Assembly: GCF_030519375.1 (NCBI RefSeq)
Contig: NZ_JAUMKB010000005.1
Span: 124,001-188,000 of the forward strand
Source of the DNA: Mucilaginibacter tolerans
GTDB lineage: Bacteria > Bacteroidota > Bacteroidia > Sphingobacteriales > Sphingobacteriaceae
Direction: 5' to 3'
DNA length: 64,000 nucleotides
A program made the position numbers and the translations under genes. Under the pieces are notes generated by a model, which was not told the origin of the DNA, ran no database searches, and worked only from the letters and a program-made list of their open reading frames with translations. Below are positions 25,793-33,770 of this stretch, one piece after another; the stretch's first letter is position 1; every line of letters begins with the position of its first letter.

Positions 25793-27016
25793 TTAAAATG
25801 AAAATGCGACTCCCAGATTAACCAGGTTATAATTTTGCTGATAAGGTTGTGCGACCGGATTAGGGTTGATGATCAGGTCGGGATTCTGACTACCAGTATG
25901 CGCAATACGTACATCGCCCTTAATAGCTACATTGCGTATAGGCAAATAACTTAAACCTGCTACTACATAGTTTTGATTCAGTGTACCATCTGTAACTCCG
26001 TTTAAAGGAATGCTGGCATTCATATTCAATTTCTCGTCACGTACAAAAACGATCAGTTGTTTATTTTTTGCCGAACCGCTTAAATGCATCAAGTCATAAC
26101 CTACTTCAGCATAAGCGCCATATTCTGTTTTTGGTGTGTTGTTAGCATAAGCACGGTTAATCTTGTCTGCATCCGGTATAGAAATGACGGCCCCCAATAC
26201 CTTCACCGAAAAACCATTGTTTACATATTGCAAATCTGCTTCACCCATAGCAACCGGTGTGCCCAAGACGCCGGAGTGCAACCCAAGGCTATCCGCCTTA
26301 CGTTTGCTCACTCCTACCGTTCCGCCATAGTAACCGGAAACTTGGGCTTTGAAATCGCCCTGATAAAATTGCAGCGCTGCAGTAAGCGCCAGATTATTTC
26401 CAGTAGCATTACGGCCTTCAAAACGACCCTCGCGGATACCCGACCCATGCTCAAACATCTCCGAGCTGAGGCCGCTAACCAGTCCTACCGAGTAATTAAC
26501 GGGAAGACTATTGAGACTTCCAAATAAACCCACACCCAGTTCTCTCCAGGTTGACGGGATAATGAAAGTTTCTACATAGTTACGCTCATTACCGTTGAAG
26601 GTGTTTGGCAAGTGATTTTCATTCAGTATACCAATCCGTGGTAAAAACAAACCAGCAACAATGTATTGATTGGCATTTAAATTAAATTTCAGATAAGCTT
26701 GCTCAACAGCGACTTCACCACCTGATTCGCCACCTGACACTTTAGCATCCTCTACCTCCAGTTCTGAAAAGAAAGAGATTTTATCTGTGAACTTATGTCC
26801 GGTAAAAAGCACGAAACGTTCCAGGTTAATATTTGCTGTTTGGGTCCTTGAATTGCGTTGATAAAAGGCATTGCCATATCCGCCAATAGTGGTGGAACTT
26901 TTGGATATATTATTATTTAACGAATCCTCTGAAGTGACGTTGGGTTTTTGCTGGGCAAATAATTTTGCAGAAAGAAGACTTAAAATTAAAAGTAATGTAA
27001 ACGTATATTTTTTCAT
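25793..27016 (-). CDS. Outer-membrane porin-like beta-barrel
   Basis: The start is the ATG at 27014-27016 (MKKYTFTLL), giving 407 residues; the longer frame has only TTG. A signal peptide (about 1-20, ending LFAQQ) is followed by a low-complexity Ser/Asn region and alternating amphipathic strands, ending in VNLGVAFSF with the terminal Phe typical of outer-membrane barrels. It resembles the phosphate-selective porin O/P-like proteins. No TonB box or plug is present, so uptake would be by diffusion. First gene of the operon porin-Rieske-imelysin-DHOR, behind two iron-box-like palindromes. Confidence 0.82.
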   Translation of the reverse strand: MKKYTFTLLLILSLLSAKLFAQQKPNVTSEDSLNNNISKSSTTIGGYGNAFYQRNSRTQTANINLERFVLFTGHKFTDKISFFSELEVEDAKVSGGESGGEVAVEQAYLKFNLNANQYIVAGLFLPRIGILNENHLPNTFNGNERNYVETFIIPSTWRELGVGLFGSLNSLPVNYSVGLVSGLSSEMFEHGSGIREGRFEGRNATGNNLALTAALQFYQGDFKAQVSGYYGGTVGVSKRKADSLGLHSGVLGTPVAMGEADLQYVNNGFSVKVLGAVISIPDADKINRAYANNTPKTEYGAYAEVGYDLMHLSGSAKNKQLIVFVRDEKLNMNASIPLNGVTDGTLNQNYVVAGLSYLPIRNVAIKGDVRIAHTGSQNPDLIINPNPVAQPYQQNYNLVNLGVAFSF

Positions 27017-27052
27017 TAGTTCATTTGTTGTACGCTGCAAAAATGCACCTTA

Positions 27053-27069
27053 TTTAGACTTAATCCAAA
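27053..27069. promoter_or_regulatory. Iron-box-like palindrome 1 upstream of porin operon
   Basis: TTTAGACTTAATCCAAA: half-sites TTTAGA and TCCAAA around five bases, 37 bases before the porin start. Confidence 0.45.
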
Positions 27070-27075
27070 TAAAGA

Positions 27076-27092
27076 TTAAAATAATTCTAAAT
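27076..27092. promoter_or_regulatory. Iron-box-like palindrome 2 upstream of porin operon
   Basis: TTAAAATAATTCTAAAT: contains the half-site ATTCTAAAT also present in degenerate form at 18337-18354. It is six bases from palindrome 1, as with tandem operators. Confidence 0.4.
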
Positions 27093-27176
27093 AGAGGAAA
27101 TTGACTGGATTAAGTAGTTGATTATGTGAATGGTTGCGTAGATAGGCCCCCCCTATGACCAATGACTAAGAACCAC

Positions 27177-27860
27177 TCAATCCCGCCACAAGTAAGGAAA
27201 GAGCAGCAATGAAGTAGCAATAACGATGACATTTATAGCGCCCAATACGCCCATATTACTATAGCTCAGGCTGCGGTCTAAGCCATCCATTGCATTTTTG
27301 CTCAGGTGGATTAATTGAAGGATAACCGGAATGATGATAGGAAAACTTAAAATGGCCATTAGCGTACCGTTATTCCCTGCTTTGGAGGCAATAGCGGATA
27401 TCATGGTAAAGACAGTTGAAAAACTGATACTTCCAATCAATACGGATAAGAAATAAAAAAGAGGATCGCCAATGGTATTGGTAAAAAAAACCATATAAAC
27501 CACCAATGCTAAAATGCTGAGCAGCGACATTAGCAGGATGTTATAAATGGTTTTGGAAAGAATAATGGCTTGCGGACTGGCGATGGTATAATAATAAAGC
27601 AGGCGGCTTTTGCTTTCCTGTATAAAACTTTTGGCAATGGCATTTACCGAAGCAAAAAGCATGATGATCCAGAATAATACATTCCAAACAATAGGATATC
27701 CCTGGCTGCCCTGAAAACCACCACTCAAATGAAATGATATATAGCAAACAAATACCGTCGACACCACATAAAGCAAAACCCCATTGAAGGCATATTTAGA
27801 GCGCCACTCCAGCAGTATTTCTTTTTTTATCAGATGAAGGGTCTGGTCGAACAGTTCCAT
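27177..27860 (-). CDS. ccmB: CcmB haem exporter permease
   Basis: Membrane subunit of the CcmAB ATPase, needed to release holo-CcmE. The ATG at 27858-27860 (MELFDQTLHL) is used rather than a TTG three codons earlier; this gives 227 residues with six membrane helices, the N-terminal LIKKEILLEWRSKYAF motif and FIQESKSRLLYYYTIASP between helices 2 and 3, both typical of CcmB. The ATPase CcmA is not seen in the window. It is separated from ccmC by the 5.6 kb iron-related block. Promoter TATCTTTG ends six bases before the ATG. Confidence 0.92.
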   Translation of the reverse strand: MELFDQTLHLIKKEILLEWRSKYAFNGVLLYVVSTVFVCYISFHLSGGFQGSQGYPIVWNVLFWIIMLFASVNAIAKSFIQESKSRLLYYYTIASPQAIILSKTIYNILLMSLLSILALVVYMVFFTNTIGDPLFYFLSVLIGSISFSTVFTMISAIASKAGNNGTLMAILSFPIIIPVILQLIHLSKNAMDGLDRSLSYSNMGVLGAINVIVIATSLLLFPYLWRD

Positions 27861-27866
27861 TTTGTG

Positions 27867-27874
27867 CAAAGATA
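27867..27874 (-). promoter_or_regulatory. -7 promoter element of ccmB
   Basis: Reverse strand TATCTTTG, six bases before the ccmB ATG; predicts a leaderless transcript. Confidence 0.6.
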
Positions 27875-27880
27875 GATTTT

Positions 27881-27970
27881 GTAGTCGGAAAAGTCAGAAA
27901 GTCCGTAAGTCGGCAAGATTTTATGTTTACATACTTTCAGACTTGCCGACTTCCCGCCTTGCGGACTTAA
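27881..27970 (+). repeat. Octad word-repeat hairpin between ccmB and ogt
   Basis: Left arm holds AGTCnGnA octads (27881-27916), right arm ACTTnCnG octads (27933-27968). AAGTCGGCAAG pairs perfectly with CTTGCCGACTT. It fills the gap between two divergent promoters. Confidence 0.88.
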
Positions 27971-27973
27971 CAC

Positions 27974-27981
27974 TATCTTTA
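27974..27981 (+). promoter_or_regulatory. -7-like element of ogt
   Basis: TATCTTTA, one mismatch to TAnnTTTG, four bases before the ogt ATG. Confidence 0.4.
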
Positions 27982-27985
27982 CCTT

Positions 27986-28468
27986 ATGCCAATTACCTAC
28001 TATAGCTCTCCTGTCGGGATGATCCGCATAACTGAAGATGAAGGCTATGTCACCTCTGTACACTTTATGGATGAGCCTGTTGAACCGGATGAACCTTCTG
28101 CACCGGCATTAAAAATGGCGGTAGAACAATTGGATGAATACTTCGCAGGTAAAAGAAAAGTGTTTGATTTTCCCTTTCGCCAGGCAGGCTCTGATTTTCA
28201 ACAGGAGGTCTGGCAATGCCTGCTAACTATTGGCTACGGTAAAACCATCAGTTATTTGCAACAGTCGAAGTTAATGAAGAACCCATTGGCTATTCGTGCT
28301 ATCGCATCCGCAAACGGAAAAAATCATATGGCTATTGTTGTGCCCTGTCATAGAGTGATAGGCTCAGATGGCGGCCTTACGGGATATGCGGGCGGCATGT
28401 GGCGAAAAAAATGGTTATTGGAGCATGAGGCGTGTGTAATGGGTTCGGGGCAGACCTCGTTGTTTTAA
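27986..28468 (+). CDS. ogt: Methylated-DNA-protein cysteine methyltransferase
   Basis: DNA repair suicide enzyme that removes the methyl group from O6-methylguanine onto its own Cys. The 160 residues contain the active site VVPCHRVIG (about residues 115-123) and the following GLTGYAGGMWRKKWLLEHE, plus the winged-helix segment GYGKTISYLQQSKLM. An N-terminal ribonuclease-H-like domain is present, but there is no Ada AdaA domain, so it is the Ogt type. Monocistronic, divergent from ccmB, and its stop is only four bases from the convergent cheR stop. Confidence 0.93.
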   Translation: MPITYYSSPVGMIRITEDEGYVTSVHFMDEPVEPDEPSAPALKMAVEQLDEYFAGKRKVFDFPFRQAGSDFQQEVWQCLLTIGYGKTISYLQQSKLMKNPLAIRAIASANGKNHMAIVVPCHRVIGSDGGLTGYAGGMWRKKWLLEHEACVMGSGQTSLF

Positions 28469-28471
28469 TAT

Positions 28472-29302
28472 TTATCCCCCGACCTTCTGATAAATATTCT
28501 CCTTCTGACTAACTACCTTGAATTTATTTTTGTACTCAGGAAACCTGATCGTCTCCTTACTTCCCAGGCACAAGAATCCATTGGGGCATAGACTTTTATA
28601 AAACAACCCTAATATTTTCTCCTGCAACGCTGCATCAAAGTAAATAAATACATTGCGGCAGCTTATGATCTGGAATTCATTAAATACATCGTTCGTTACC
28701 AGGTTATGGCTTGAGAAAAGGATATTTTGCTTCAATTCCTTTTTTATGCTGGCCACATCATTCATCACATTAAAGTAATCGGTCAATGATCCCGGGAGTT
28801 CGCACAACTTATAATTCTCTGCATAACTTTTTATTTTACGCATACTATAAACGCCTCTTTGCGCCTCTTCAATCATAGCCGTGTTGATGTCAGTTCCATA
28901 AATAAAAGGCTCGGAATTCAATTTGGATTGATTGAGCAATATGGACAGTGAATAAACTTCCTCTCCGGATGAACAGCCGGCGCTCCATACCCTAACAGCC
29001 TTGAATTGGGATAGATGGGGGACAACAAAGGTATTCAATGTCCTAAAAAAGGATGGATCGCGGAACATCTCGGTAACATTTACCGTCACTTCATTTAAAA
29101 ACCAGCGAAAGAAATCTGCATTATTTGCTAGTGAGTCCTTCAGTTCTGTAAAACCGACTCTCTTTAAAGTAGTGATCCGCGACAGCCTGCGCCTAAGTGA
29201 TGCCTTTGAGTAATTCGAAAAATCGAACCCGTGCTTTTCCTTTACAAGTTCAATGAGTTCGTGAAGTTCAGAATCTGTCAGTGCGCCTGGTAAAGTAGTC
29301 AT
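28472..29302 (-). CDS. cheR: CheR-type protein methyltransferase
   Basis: SAM-dependent methyltransferase that methylates glutamates of chemoreceptors in CheR. The 276 residues contain the helical N-terminal domain (about 1-80, with SKASLRRRLSRI) and the Rossmann SAM domain with VWSAGCSSGEEVYSLSIL (motif I), IYGTDINTAMIEEAQRGVY and IISCRNVFIYFD. Length is typical. No receptors, CheA or CheB are in the window, and Sphingobacteriaceae are mostly non-flagellated, so the substrate may be a hybrid signalling protein. It is the last gene of the minus-strand helicase-gldC set, 44 bases after a membrane protein. Confidence 0.88.
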   Translation of the reverse strand: MTTLPGALTDSELHELIELVKEKHGFDFSNYSKASLRRRLSRITTLKRVGFTELKDSLANNADFFRWFLNEVTVNVTEMFRDPSFFRTLNTFVVPHLSQFKAVRVWSAGCSSGEEVYSLSILLNQSKLNSEPFIYGTDINTAMIEEAQRGVYSMRKIKSYAENYKLCELPGSLTDYFNVMNDVASIKKELKQNILFSSHNLVTNDVFNEFQIISCRNVFIYFDAALQEKILGLFYKSLCPNGFLCLGSKETIRFPEYKNKFKVVSQKENIYQKVGG

Positions 29303-29346
29303 AGCTCAAAATCCTGGTTACATAGATAACTTTACCGTTGCTTGTT

Positions 29347-29781
29347 TTATTGGCTGTCGCTCTGCGGTTGATCAGGCATTTTATACCTGGATTTATCGCC
29401 TAAAGCACCTGCCAACGATAATACAGGTCCCGCAACCAACAACCACCATCCCCATTTAAATTTGATCTTGCTTGCCAAAAACCGTGATACAGCATGGAAG
29501 GGTATAAAAGTAAACGAAGTATGAATCTTCAAAAGCGCTAGTATATAAAACAGGAACACCAATATAGCCGACAGCCATGCGGCCATACGTGCAACGCTGG
29601 CTTGCATAAATACCACTCCTATTATGCCCACCACGGCTATCAGCAATACGACGATTCCATAAGGTTTGTTGGCATCATACATATTCCACGTGGTTATGCC
29701 GAATGGCCTGAACAGCGGGCAATAAGTGGCTGCAATGAGCATAACAAAGCCGGCAAAAGCCAGGAATGATCTGAGCTTCAT
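29347..29781 (-). CDS. Hypothetical membrane protein, four helices
   Basis: Unrecognised. The 144 residues consist of four hydrophobic helices (about 5-22, 45-64, 68-90 and 115-135) joined by short loops, and a Gln/Ser-rich C-terminus. Start codon lies three bases after the gldC stop, so it is co-transcribed with the helicase-gldC group. A housekeeping envelope role is likely, but no family motif is visible. Confidence 0.7.
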   Translation of the reverse strand: MKLRSFLAFAGFVMLIAATYCPLFRPFGITTWNMYDANKPYGIVVLLIAVVGIIGVVFMQASVARMAAWLSAILVFLFYILALLKIHTSFTFIPFHAVSRFLASKIKFKWGWWLLVAGPVLSLAGALGDKSRYKMPDQPQSDSQ

Positions 29782-29784
29782 AGT

Positions 29785-30117
29785 TTATTTTTGAGAGATT
29801 TCCATTTTATCGGCAAAGTGGGCACAGTAATCGCGAAGGTCTTCAACGATATTCTTTTCGCCGGTAGCGCGCAAAAAGCTGTCGCCCATTGTTTGAAGCG
29901 TTTCGTAGAAAAAACGTTTCATTTCATCAACGGGCATGTCCTTAGTCCAAAGATCGATGCGAAGCGTATTTTTATAATTATGATCCCAAAGCGACAGCAT
30001 AATCGATTTTACAGGAAGTGCTTCCTTGTTTTGAGCATCGGTTGATTCCCAGGTGATATTCTCAGGAACGTTGTTATCGTCAAGGTCTATGGTAAGTTTT
30101 ATTTCAGCTTTCTTCAT
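29785..30117 (-). CDS. gldC: GldC-like gliding motility protein
   Basis: Small cytoplasmic protein of the Bacteroidota gliding machinery; in Flavobacterium, GldC improves gliding but is not essential. The 110 residues match the family in length and in the patterns EIKLTIDLDDNNVPENITW at the N-terminus and LRIDLWTKDMPVDEMKRFFYETL in the middle. No other gld genes are present here. It is in a tight run of five minus-strand genes starting with the DEAD-box helicase. The homologue also occurs in non-gliding Bacteroidota, so motility is not proved. Confidence 0.87.
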   Translation of the reverse strand: MKKAEIKLTIDLDDNNVPENITWESTDAQNKEALPVKSIMLSLWDHNYKNTLRIDLWTKDMPVDEMKRFFYETLQTMGDSFLRATGEKNIVEDLRDYCAHFADKMEISQK

Positions 30118-30121
30118 TTTG

Positions 30122-30388
30122 TTATTTAACCAGTAAAAATATAATAGTCGCCAAAGTTATAAAGCTTATCTCTACTATCCATAAACTTTTGGTTTTGGGG
30201 AAAAAATTACGGAGCATCAGGTCAAGAAATGACACTACAAAAGCAAAAAGCAGAAATATAAGGGTGATGGTGCCGCTCCAATGCTCGTATTTACTACCCG
30301 TTATTTTGGCGCCATAGATGAATACATATCCCGCCAGGAGCAAAAAAAAGGCGGTTGCAAAATTTAAAGGTGTTATTCTGAATTTCAT
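30122..30388 (-). CDS. Hypothetical small membrane protein, three helices
   Basis: The 88 residues form three hydrophobic helices (about 10-26, 36-58 and 66-86) separated by short polar loops; function unknown. It starts three bases after the helicase stop and ends four bases before gldC, so it is part of that transcript. No motif is recognised. Confidence 0.7.
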   Translation of the reverse strand: MKFRITPLNFATAFFLLLAGYVFIYGAKITGSKYEHWSGTITLIFLLFAFVVSFLDLMLRNFFPKTKSLWIVEISFITLATIIFLLVK

Positions 30389-30391
30389 GAA

Positions 30392-31738
30392 TTAACGTTT
30401 CTTTCTGAATGGTTTCTTAGCCCGATCCTTAGCAGCTTTTGAGTTCGGATTAGCTTTTGCCTTGGCAGCATCGAATTTTTTGCGCTGATTAAGCGTCTTC
30501 TTTTCATGGAACGCGCCTTTAAACTCCGGATCCTCTTTTCGTTTTTGCTCGTCGATTTCCCGCGCTTGCTCCTGCCGCTCTTCAAATGCCGTTTGTTCAA
30601 TAAACACATCCACAGGGACATCAAAAACGGGAATAGTTTGCCTGATCAGCTTTTCTATTTTATGGAGGTAATACTCCTCGGCCGGCGTACAAAAGGTAAT
30701 GGCCTCGCCTAACTGTAAGGCTCTTCCTGTACGGCCAATACGGTGTACGTAATCCTCAGTCACAAACGGCACGTCAAAATTAATTACGTGGCTCACATCG
30801 TTCACATCAATTCCCCGCGCCGCCACGTCCGTTGATACCAATATCTTCACCTCGTCATTCTTGAAAGCATTCATGGAGTTGATGCGGGTATTCTGCCCTT
30901 TATTGGCATGCAATACCCTTACCTCCTGCTCGTTGTATTTTCTTATCAGGAATTTATAAACATCTTCGGCTACGGTGCGTGTTTTGCAAAATAGCATCAG
31001 CTTTTTGATCTCATCCGTATTATCCAGCAAATATTTCAGCAGGTTGATCTTGGTTTTAACATTGGGCACATAATACACCCGCTGCTCAACGGTCTGGGCC
31101 GGAGTAGCCTGCGGGGTAACTTCAATTACAGTCGGAAATTCCAAAAAATTTGCCGACAACTGATGTATCTTATCCGACATGGTTGCCGAGAAAAGCAGGT
31201 TCTGCCGTTTGCGTGGCACCACCTCCAGTATCCGGTTGATCTGCGGCATAAAACCCATATCCATCATCTTGTCGGCTTCGTCCAGCACCAGCACCTGCAA
31301 TTGTTTCATCACCAGGTGGCCAGCCAGATAGATATCCATAAACCTACCGGGCGTAGCTACGATAATATCGACACCCTTGCTTACTTGTTCGATCTGTGTT
31401 TTAGGGCCAAGTCCGCCATAAAGCGTAACCACACGCAAATCGGTATATTTGGCATAGGCTTTTATATTCTCCTCTATTTGCATGGCCAACTCGCGCGTCG
31501 GAGCTACGATTAATGCTCTTGGGTTTTCACCCTGGGCGTATTTCAATCGCATGATGATGGGCAGAACATAAGCCGCTGTTTTCCCGGTGCCCGTTTGGGC
31601 AATGCCCATCACATCCTGTCCGTTCAGAATCGGCGGAATGGCTTTTTGCTGTATAGGCGTAGGCTCGGTATATCCTGCATCGTCAATAGCATTTAGTAAT
31701 TGGCGATTAAATTTAAAATCCTCGAAAGTTGCGCCCAT
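30392..31738 (-). CDS. DEAD-box ATP-dependent RNA helicase
   Basis: RNA-unwinding ATPase. The 448 residues contain the Q motif region FNRQLLNAIDDAGYTEPTPIQ, motif I AQTGTGKT, motif Ia PTRELA, motif II DEAD in VLDEADKMMD, motif III SAT, motif V and VI (DVAARGID and HRIGRTGRA). A basic C-terminal tail of about 50 residues (Lys/Arg-rich, ending PFRKKR) probably gives non-specific RNA binding, as in RhlE/CsdA-type helicases. First gene of a five-gene set. The ATG lies four bases from a perfect TATCTTTG, so the mRNA is likely leaderless. Confidence 0.94.
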   Translation of the reverse strand: MGATFEDFKFNRQLLNAIDDAGYTEPTPIQQKAIPPILNGQDVMGIAQTGTGKTAAYVLPIIMRLKYAQGENPRALIVAPTRELAMQIEENIKAYAKYTDLRVVTLYGGLGPKTQIEQVSKGVDIIVATPGRFMDIYLAGHLVMKQLQVLVLDEADKMMDMGFMPQINRILEVVPRKRQNLLFSATMSDKIHQLSANFLEFPTVIEVTPQATPAQTVEQRVYYVPNVKTKINLLKYLLDNTDEIKKLMLFCKTRTVAEDVYKFLIRKYNEQEVRVLHANKGQNTRINSMNAFKNDEVKILVSTDVAARGIDVNDVSHVINFDVPFVTEDYVHRIGRTGRALQLGEAITFCTPAEEYYLHKIEKLIRQTIPVFDVPVDVFIEQTAFEERQEQAREIDEQKRKEDPEFKGAFHEKKTLNQRKKFDAAKAKANPNSKAAKDRAKKPFRKKR

Positions 31739-31742
31739 CCGG

Positions 31743-31750
31743 CAAAGATA
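31743..31750 (-). promoter_or_regulatory. -7 promoter element of DEAD-box helicase
   Basis: Reverse strand TATCTTTG, four bases before the ATG. Confidence 0.6.
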
Positions 31751-31756
31751 AGTTTT

Positions 31757-31796
31757 AAGTCGGGAAGTCAGAAAGTCGGGAAGACAGGAAGATAAG
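31757..31796 (+). repeat. Octad word-repeat array, single arm
   Basis: Five consecutive 8-base words AAGWCRGR-like starting at 31757, with no complementary arm; located between the helicase promoter and the pyrC promoter. Confidence 0.8.
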
Positions 31797-31813
31797 CAAT
31801 GCGTTTAAAAAGC

Positions 31814-31821
31814 TAACTTTG
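31814..31821 (+). promoter_or_regulatory. -7 promoter element of pyrC
   Basis: TAACTTTG matches TAnnTTTG, 38 bases before the pyrC ATG. Confidence 0.5.
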
Positions 31822-31824
31822 TAA

Positions 31825-31859
31825 AATCTAAAATCGTAATTCTAAAATCTAAAGTCAAA
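31825..31859 (+). repeat. Heptad word repeat forming the pyrC leader
   Basis: Exactly five 7-base words of the AATCTAA type, the last ending on the base before the ATG of pyrC (31860). The predicted transcript leader is almost entirely this array. Confidence 0.85.
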
Positions 31860-33197
31860 ATGTCTTCTATCCTCATTAAATCAGCCACTATAGTCAACGA
31901 AAACAAACAATATGTTAGCGATCTTTTAGTAAAGGATGGATTAATTGAGCGGATAGACAAAAACATAGATGTCAATGCCGATCAGACTATTAACGCCGAA
32001 GGCTTGCATTTATTCCCAGGTTGTATCGACGACCAGGTGCACTTTCGTGAGCCGGGGTTAACGCATAAAGCGGATATTCATTCCGAATCAAGAGCAGCGG
32101 TAGCCGGAGGCATAACCAGTTTTATGGAAATGCCCAACACGGTGCCTAATACATTAACCCAGGAGTTACTTCAACAAAAATATGATATAGCTTCGCGCAA
32201 CTCTCTGGCTAACTATTCATTCTTCATGGGTGCATCCAACGATAATATCGAGCAAGTGCTTAAAACGAATATCCAAAATGTGTGCGGCGTAAAAGTGTTC
32301 ATGGGATCATCAACCGGGAACATGCTGGTGGATAATCCTACGACGCTGGAGAACATTTTCTCCAGTTCAGCTATGCTGGTGGCTGTGCACTGCGAGGACG
32401 AGGCAACCATCAAAGCTAACCTTTCTCATTATAAAGAATTGCTAGGCGATGATATCCCGGTAAGATTGCATCCTAAAATCCGCAGCGAAGAGGCTTGTTA
32501 TTTATCCTCTTCGATGGCTGTTGAACTGGCGAGGAAACACAATACCCGCCTGCATATTCTGCATATCTCGACAGAAAAAGAAACGCATCTTTTCAGGAAC
32601 GATATCCCTCTCAATGACAAACGCATCACTGCCGAGGCATGTGTGCATCATTTGTGGTTCAGCGATAAGGACTACGAAACAAAAGGCAACTTCATCAAAT
32701 GGAACCCCGCAGTAAAAACTGAGGCCGATCGTGATGGTATTTTAAAGGCAGTATTGGATGGGAGAATAGATGTGATCGCAACCGACCATGCACCGCATAC
32801 ATTGGAAGAAAAATCACAGCCTTACCTACAAGCTCCTTCCGGGGGACCGTTAGTGCAACATGCCCTGCCGGCTATCTTGGAATTATATCATCATGGCAAG
32901 ATCAGCCTGGAACAGGTTGCCGAAAAGATGGCACACAATGTGGCCATCTGTTTTCAGATCGATAAACGCGGTTATGTTCGCGAAGGGTATTGGGCCGACC
33001 TGGTATTGGTTGATTTGAATAACCCATGGAACGTCAACAAATCCAATATCTTATATAAATGTGGCTGGAGCCCGTTCGAGGGAAGCATCTTCCGCTCCAA
33101 AATAATGCATACGCTGGTATCAGGCAATTTAGCTTACAGCAACGGAAGTATTATTGAAGGTAAAACGGGTACTCGACTGAATTTTAATAGGATGTAA
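31860..33197 (+). CDS. pyrC: Dihydroorotase
   Basis: Zinc amidohydrolase that closes carbamoyl-aspartate to dihydroorotate in pyrimidine synthesis. The 445 residues contain the metal-binding DDQVHFREPG (HxH, about 60-64), the HILHISTEKE block, ACVHHLWFSD and the catalytic Asp in ATDHAPHTLEEK. Length and motifs place it in the class I (PyrC-long/allantoinase-like) group; the HFREPG motif and ATDHAPHT favour dihydroorotase. It stands alone, with a heptad repeat reaching up to its ATG. Confidence 0.93.
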   Translation: MSSILIKSATIVNENKQYVSDLLVKDGLIERIDKNIDVNADQTINAEGLHLFPGCIDDQVHFREPGLTHKADIHSESRAAVAGGITSFMEMPNTVPNTLTQELLQQKYDIASRNSLANYSFFMGASNDNIEQVLKTNIQNVCGVKVFMGSSTGNMLVDNPTTLENIFSSSAMLVAVHCEDEATIKANLSHYKELLGDDIPVRLHPKIRSEEACYLSSSMAVELARKHNTRLHILHISTEKETHLFRNDIPLNDKRITAEACVHHLWFSDKDYETKGNFIKWNPAVKTEADRDGILKAVLDGRIDVIATDHAPHTLEEKSQPYLQAPSGGPLVQHALPAILELYHHGKISLEQVAEKMAHNVAICFQIDKRGYVREGYWADLVLVDLNNPWNVNKSNILYKCGWSPFEGSIFRSKIMHTLVSGNLAYSNGSIIEGKTGTRLNFNRM

Positions 33198-33230
33198 CTA
33201 ACAAATACTTGAAATAAAGAAATTTCTGCA

Positions 33231-33701
33231 TCAAATAAATCCTACATATATCTCCGCTTTTGTAGCTCCAAAACTTTCTGCTCCGGCTTTATACAAATCA
33301 TAATCTGCTATGTAGTTCCGCGCTGAACAATCCTGCCATATTTGTCGCCAGGCATTAGCCACGCATTCGGGAAATAGCCCTGATGGTTTATAAACACGAT
33401 AGCTCCCCTTCGGTATTAATGCGGTAAAAAAACCTCCCGAATCATCCGGACTGGCAACGCAACAACCTAACACCGCTGTGTACCAACCCGTATGGTCGTT
33501 CTCATAATCGGTATACACGCAATAAATATCATCAGATAGCCGGGCAACAATTTGTCCGGCTATACTCTCACTCATAAATTTTGCCCACAGATTTCCTATG
33601 TCAGTCATAGCACGATCATCCTGGTTGGTAGTGCGTACAGCTACGCCAGCGACGAAGATTCCAGAGCTATTTATTTCCTCAAAAGGCAGGTTTTGGCTCA
33701 T
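33231..33701 (-). CDS. GyrI-like / effector-binding domain protein
   Basis: Stand-alone ligand-binding domain of the GyrI/AraC effector-binding fold (156 residues). It shows the duplicated beta-alpha-beta pattern with GIFVAGVAVRTTN near the start, GWYTAVLGCCV in the middle and KAEIYVGFI at the end, without a helix-turn-helix. In other bacteria such domains bind small hydrophobic or cationic compounds or protect gyrase. It is the last of four minus-strand genes including a WYL regulator, EVE and AHSA1 proteins, although 69 bases separate it from the AHSA1 gene. Confidence 0.8.
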   Translation of the reverse strand: MSQNLPFEEINSSGIFVAGVAVRTTNQDDRAMTDIGNLWAKFMSESIAGQIVARLSDDIYCVYTDYENDHTGWYTAVLGCCVASPDDSGGFFTALIPKGSYRVYKPSGLFPECVANAWRQIWQDCSARNYIADYDLYKAGAESFGATKAEIYVGFI

Positions 33702-33770
33702 AACTAATCGTTATATCTAAATATAAATAATTTTTAATCAGATTTTTACAAAATCTATATCAATTAAAAC

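Noticed and set aside
26084..26527. 147-residue plus-strand ORF inside the porin gene
   Set aside because: Lies wholly opposite a clear outer-membrane barrel gene; composition is atypical and no start signal is seen.
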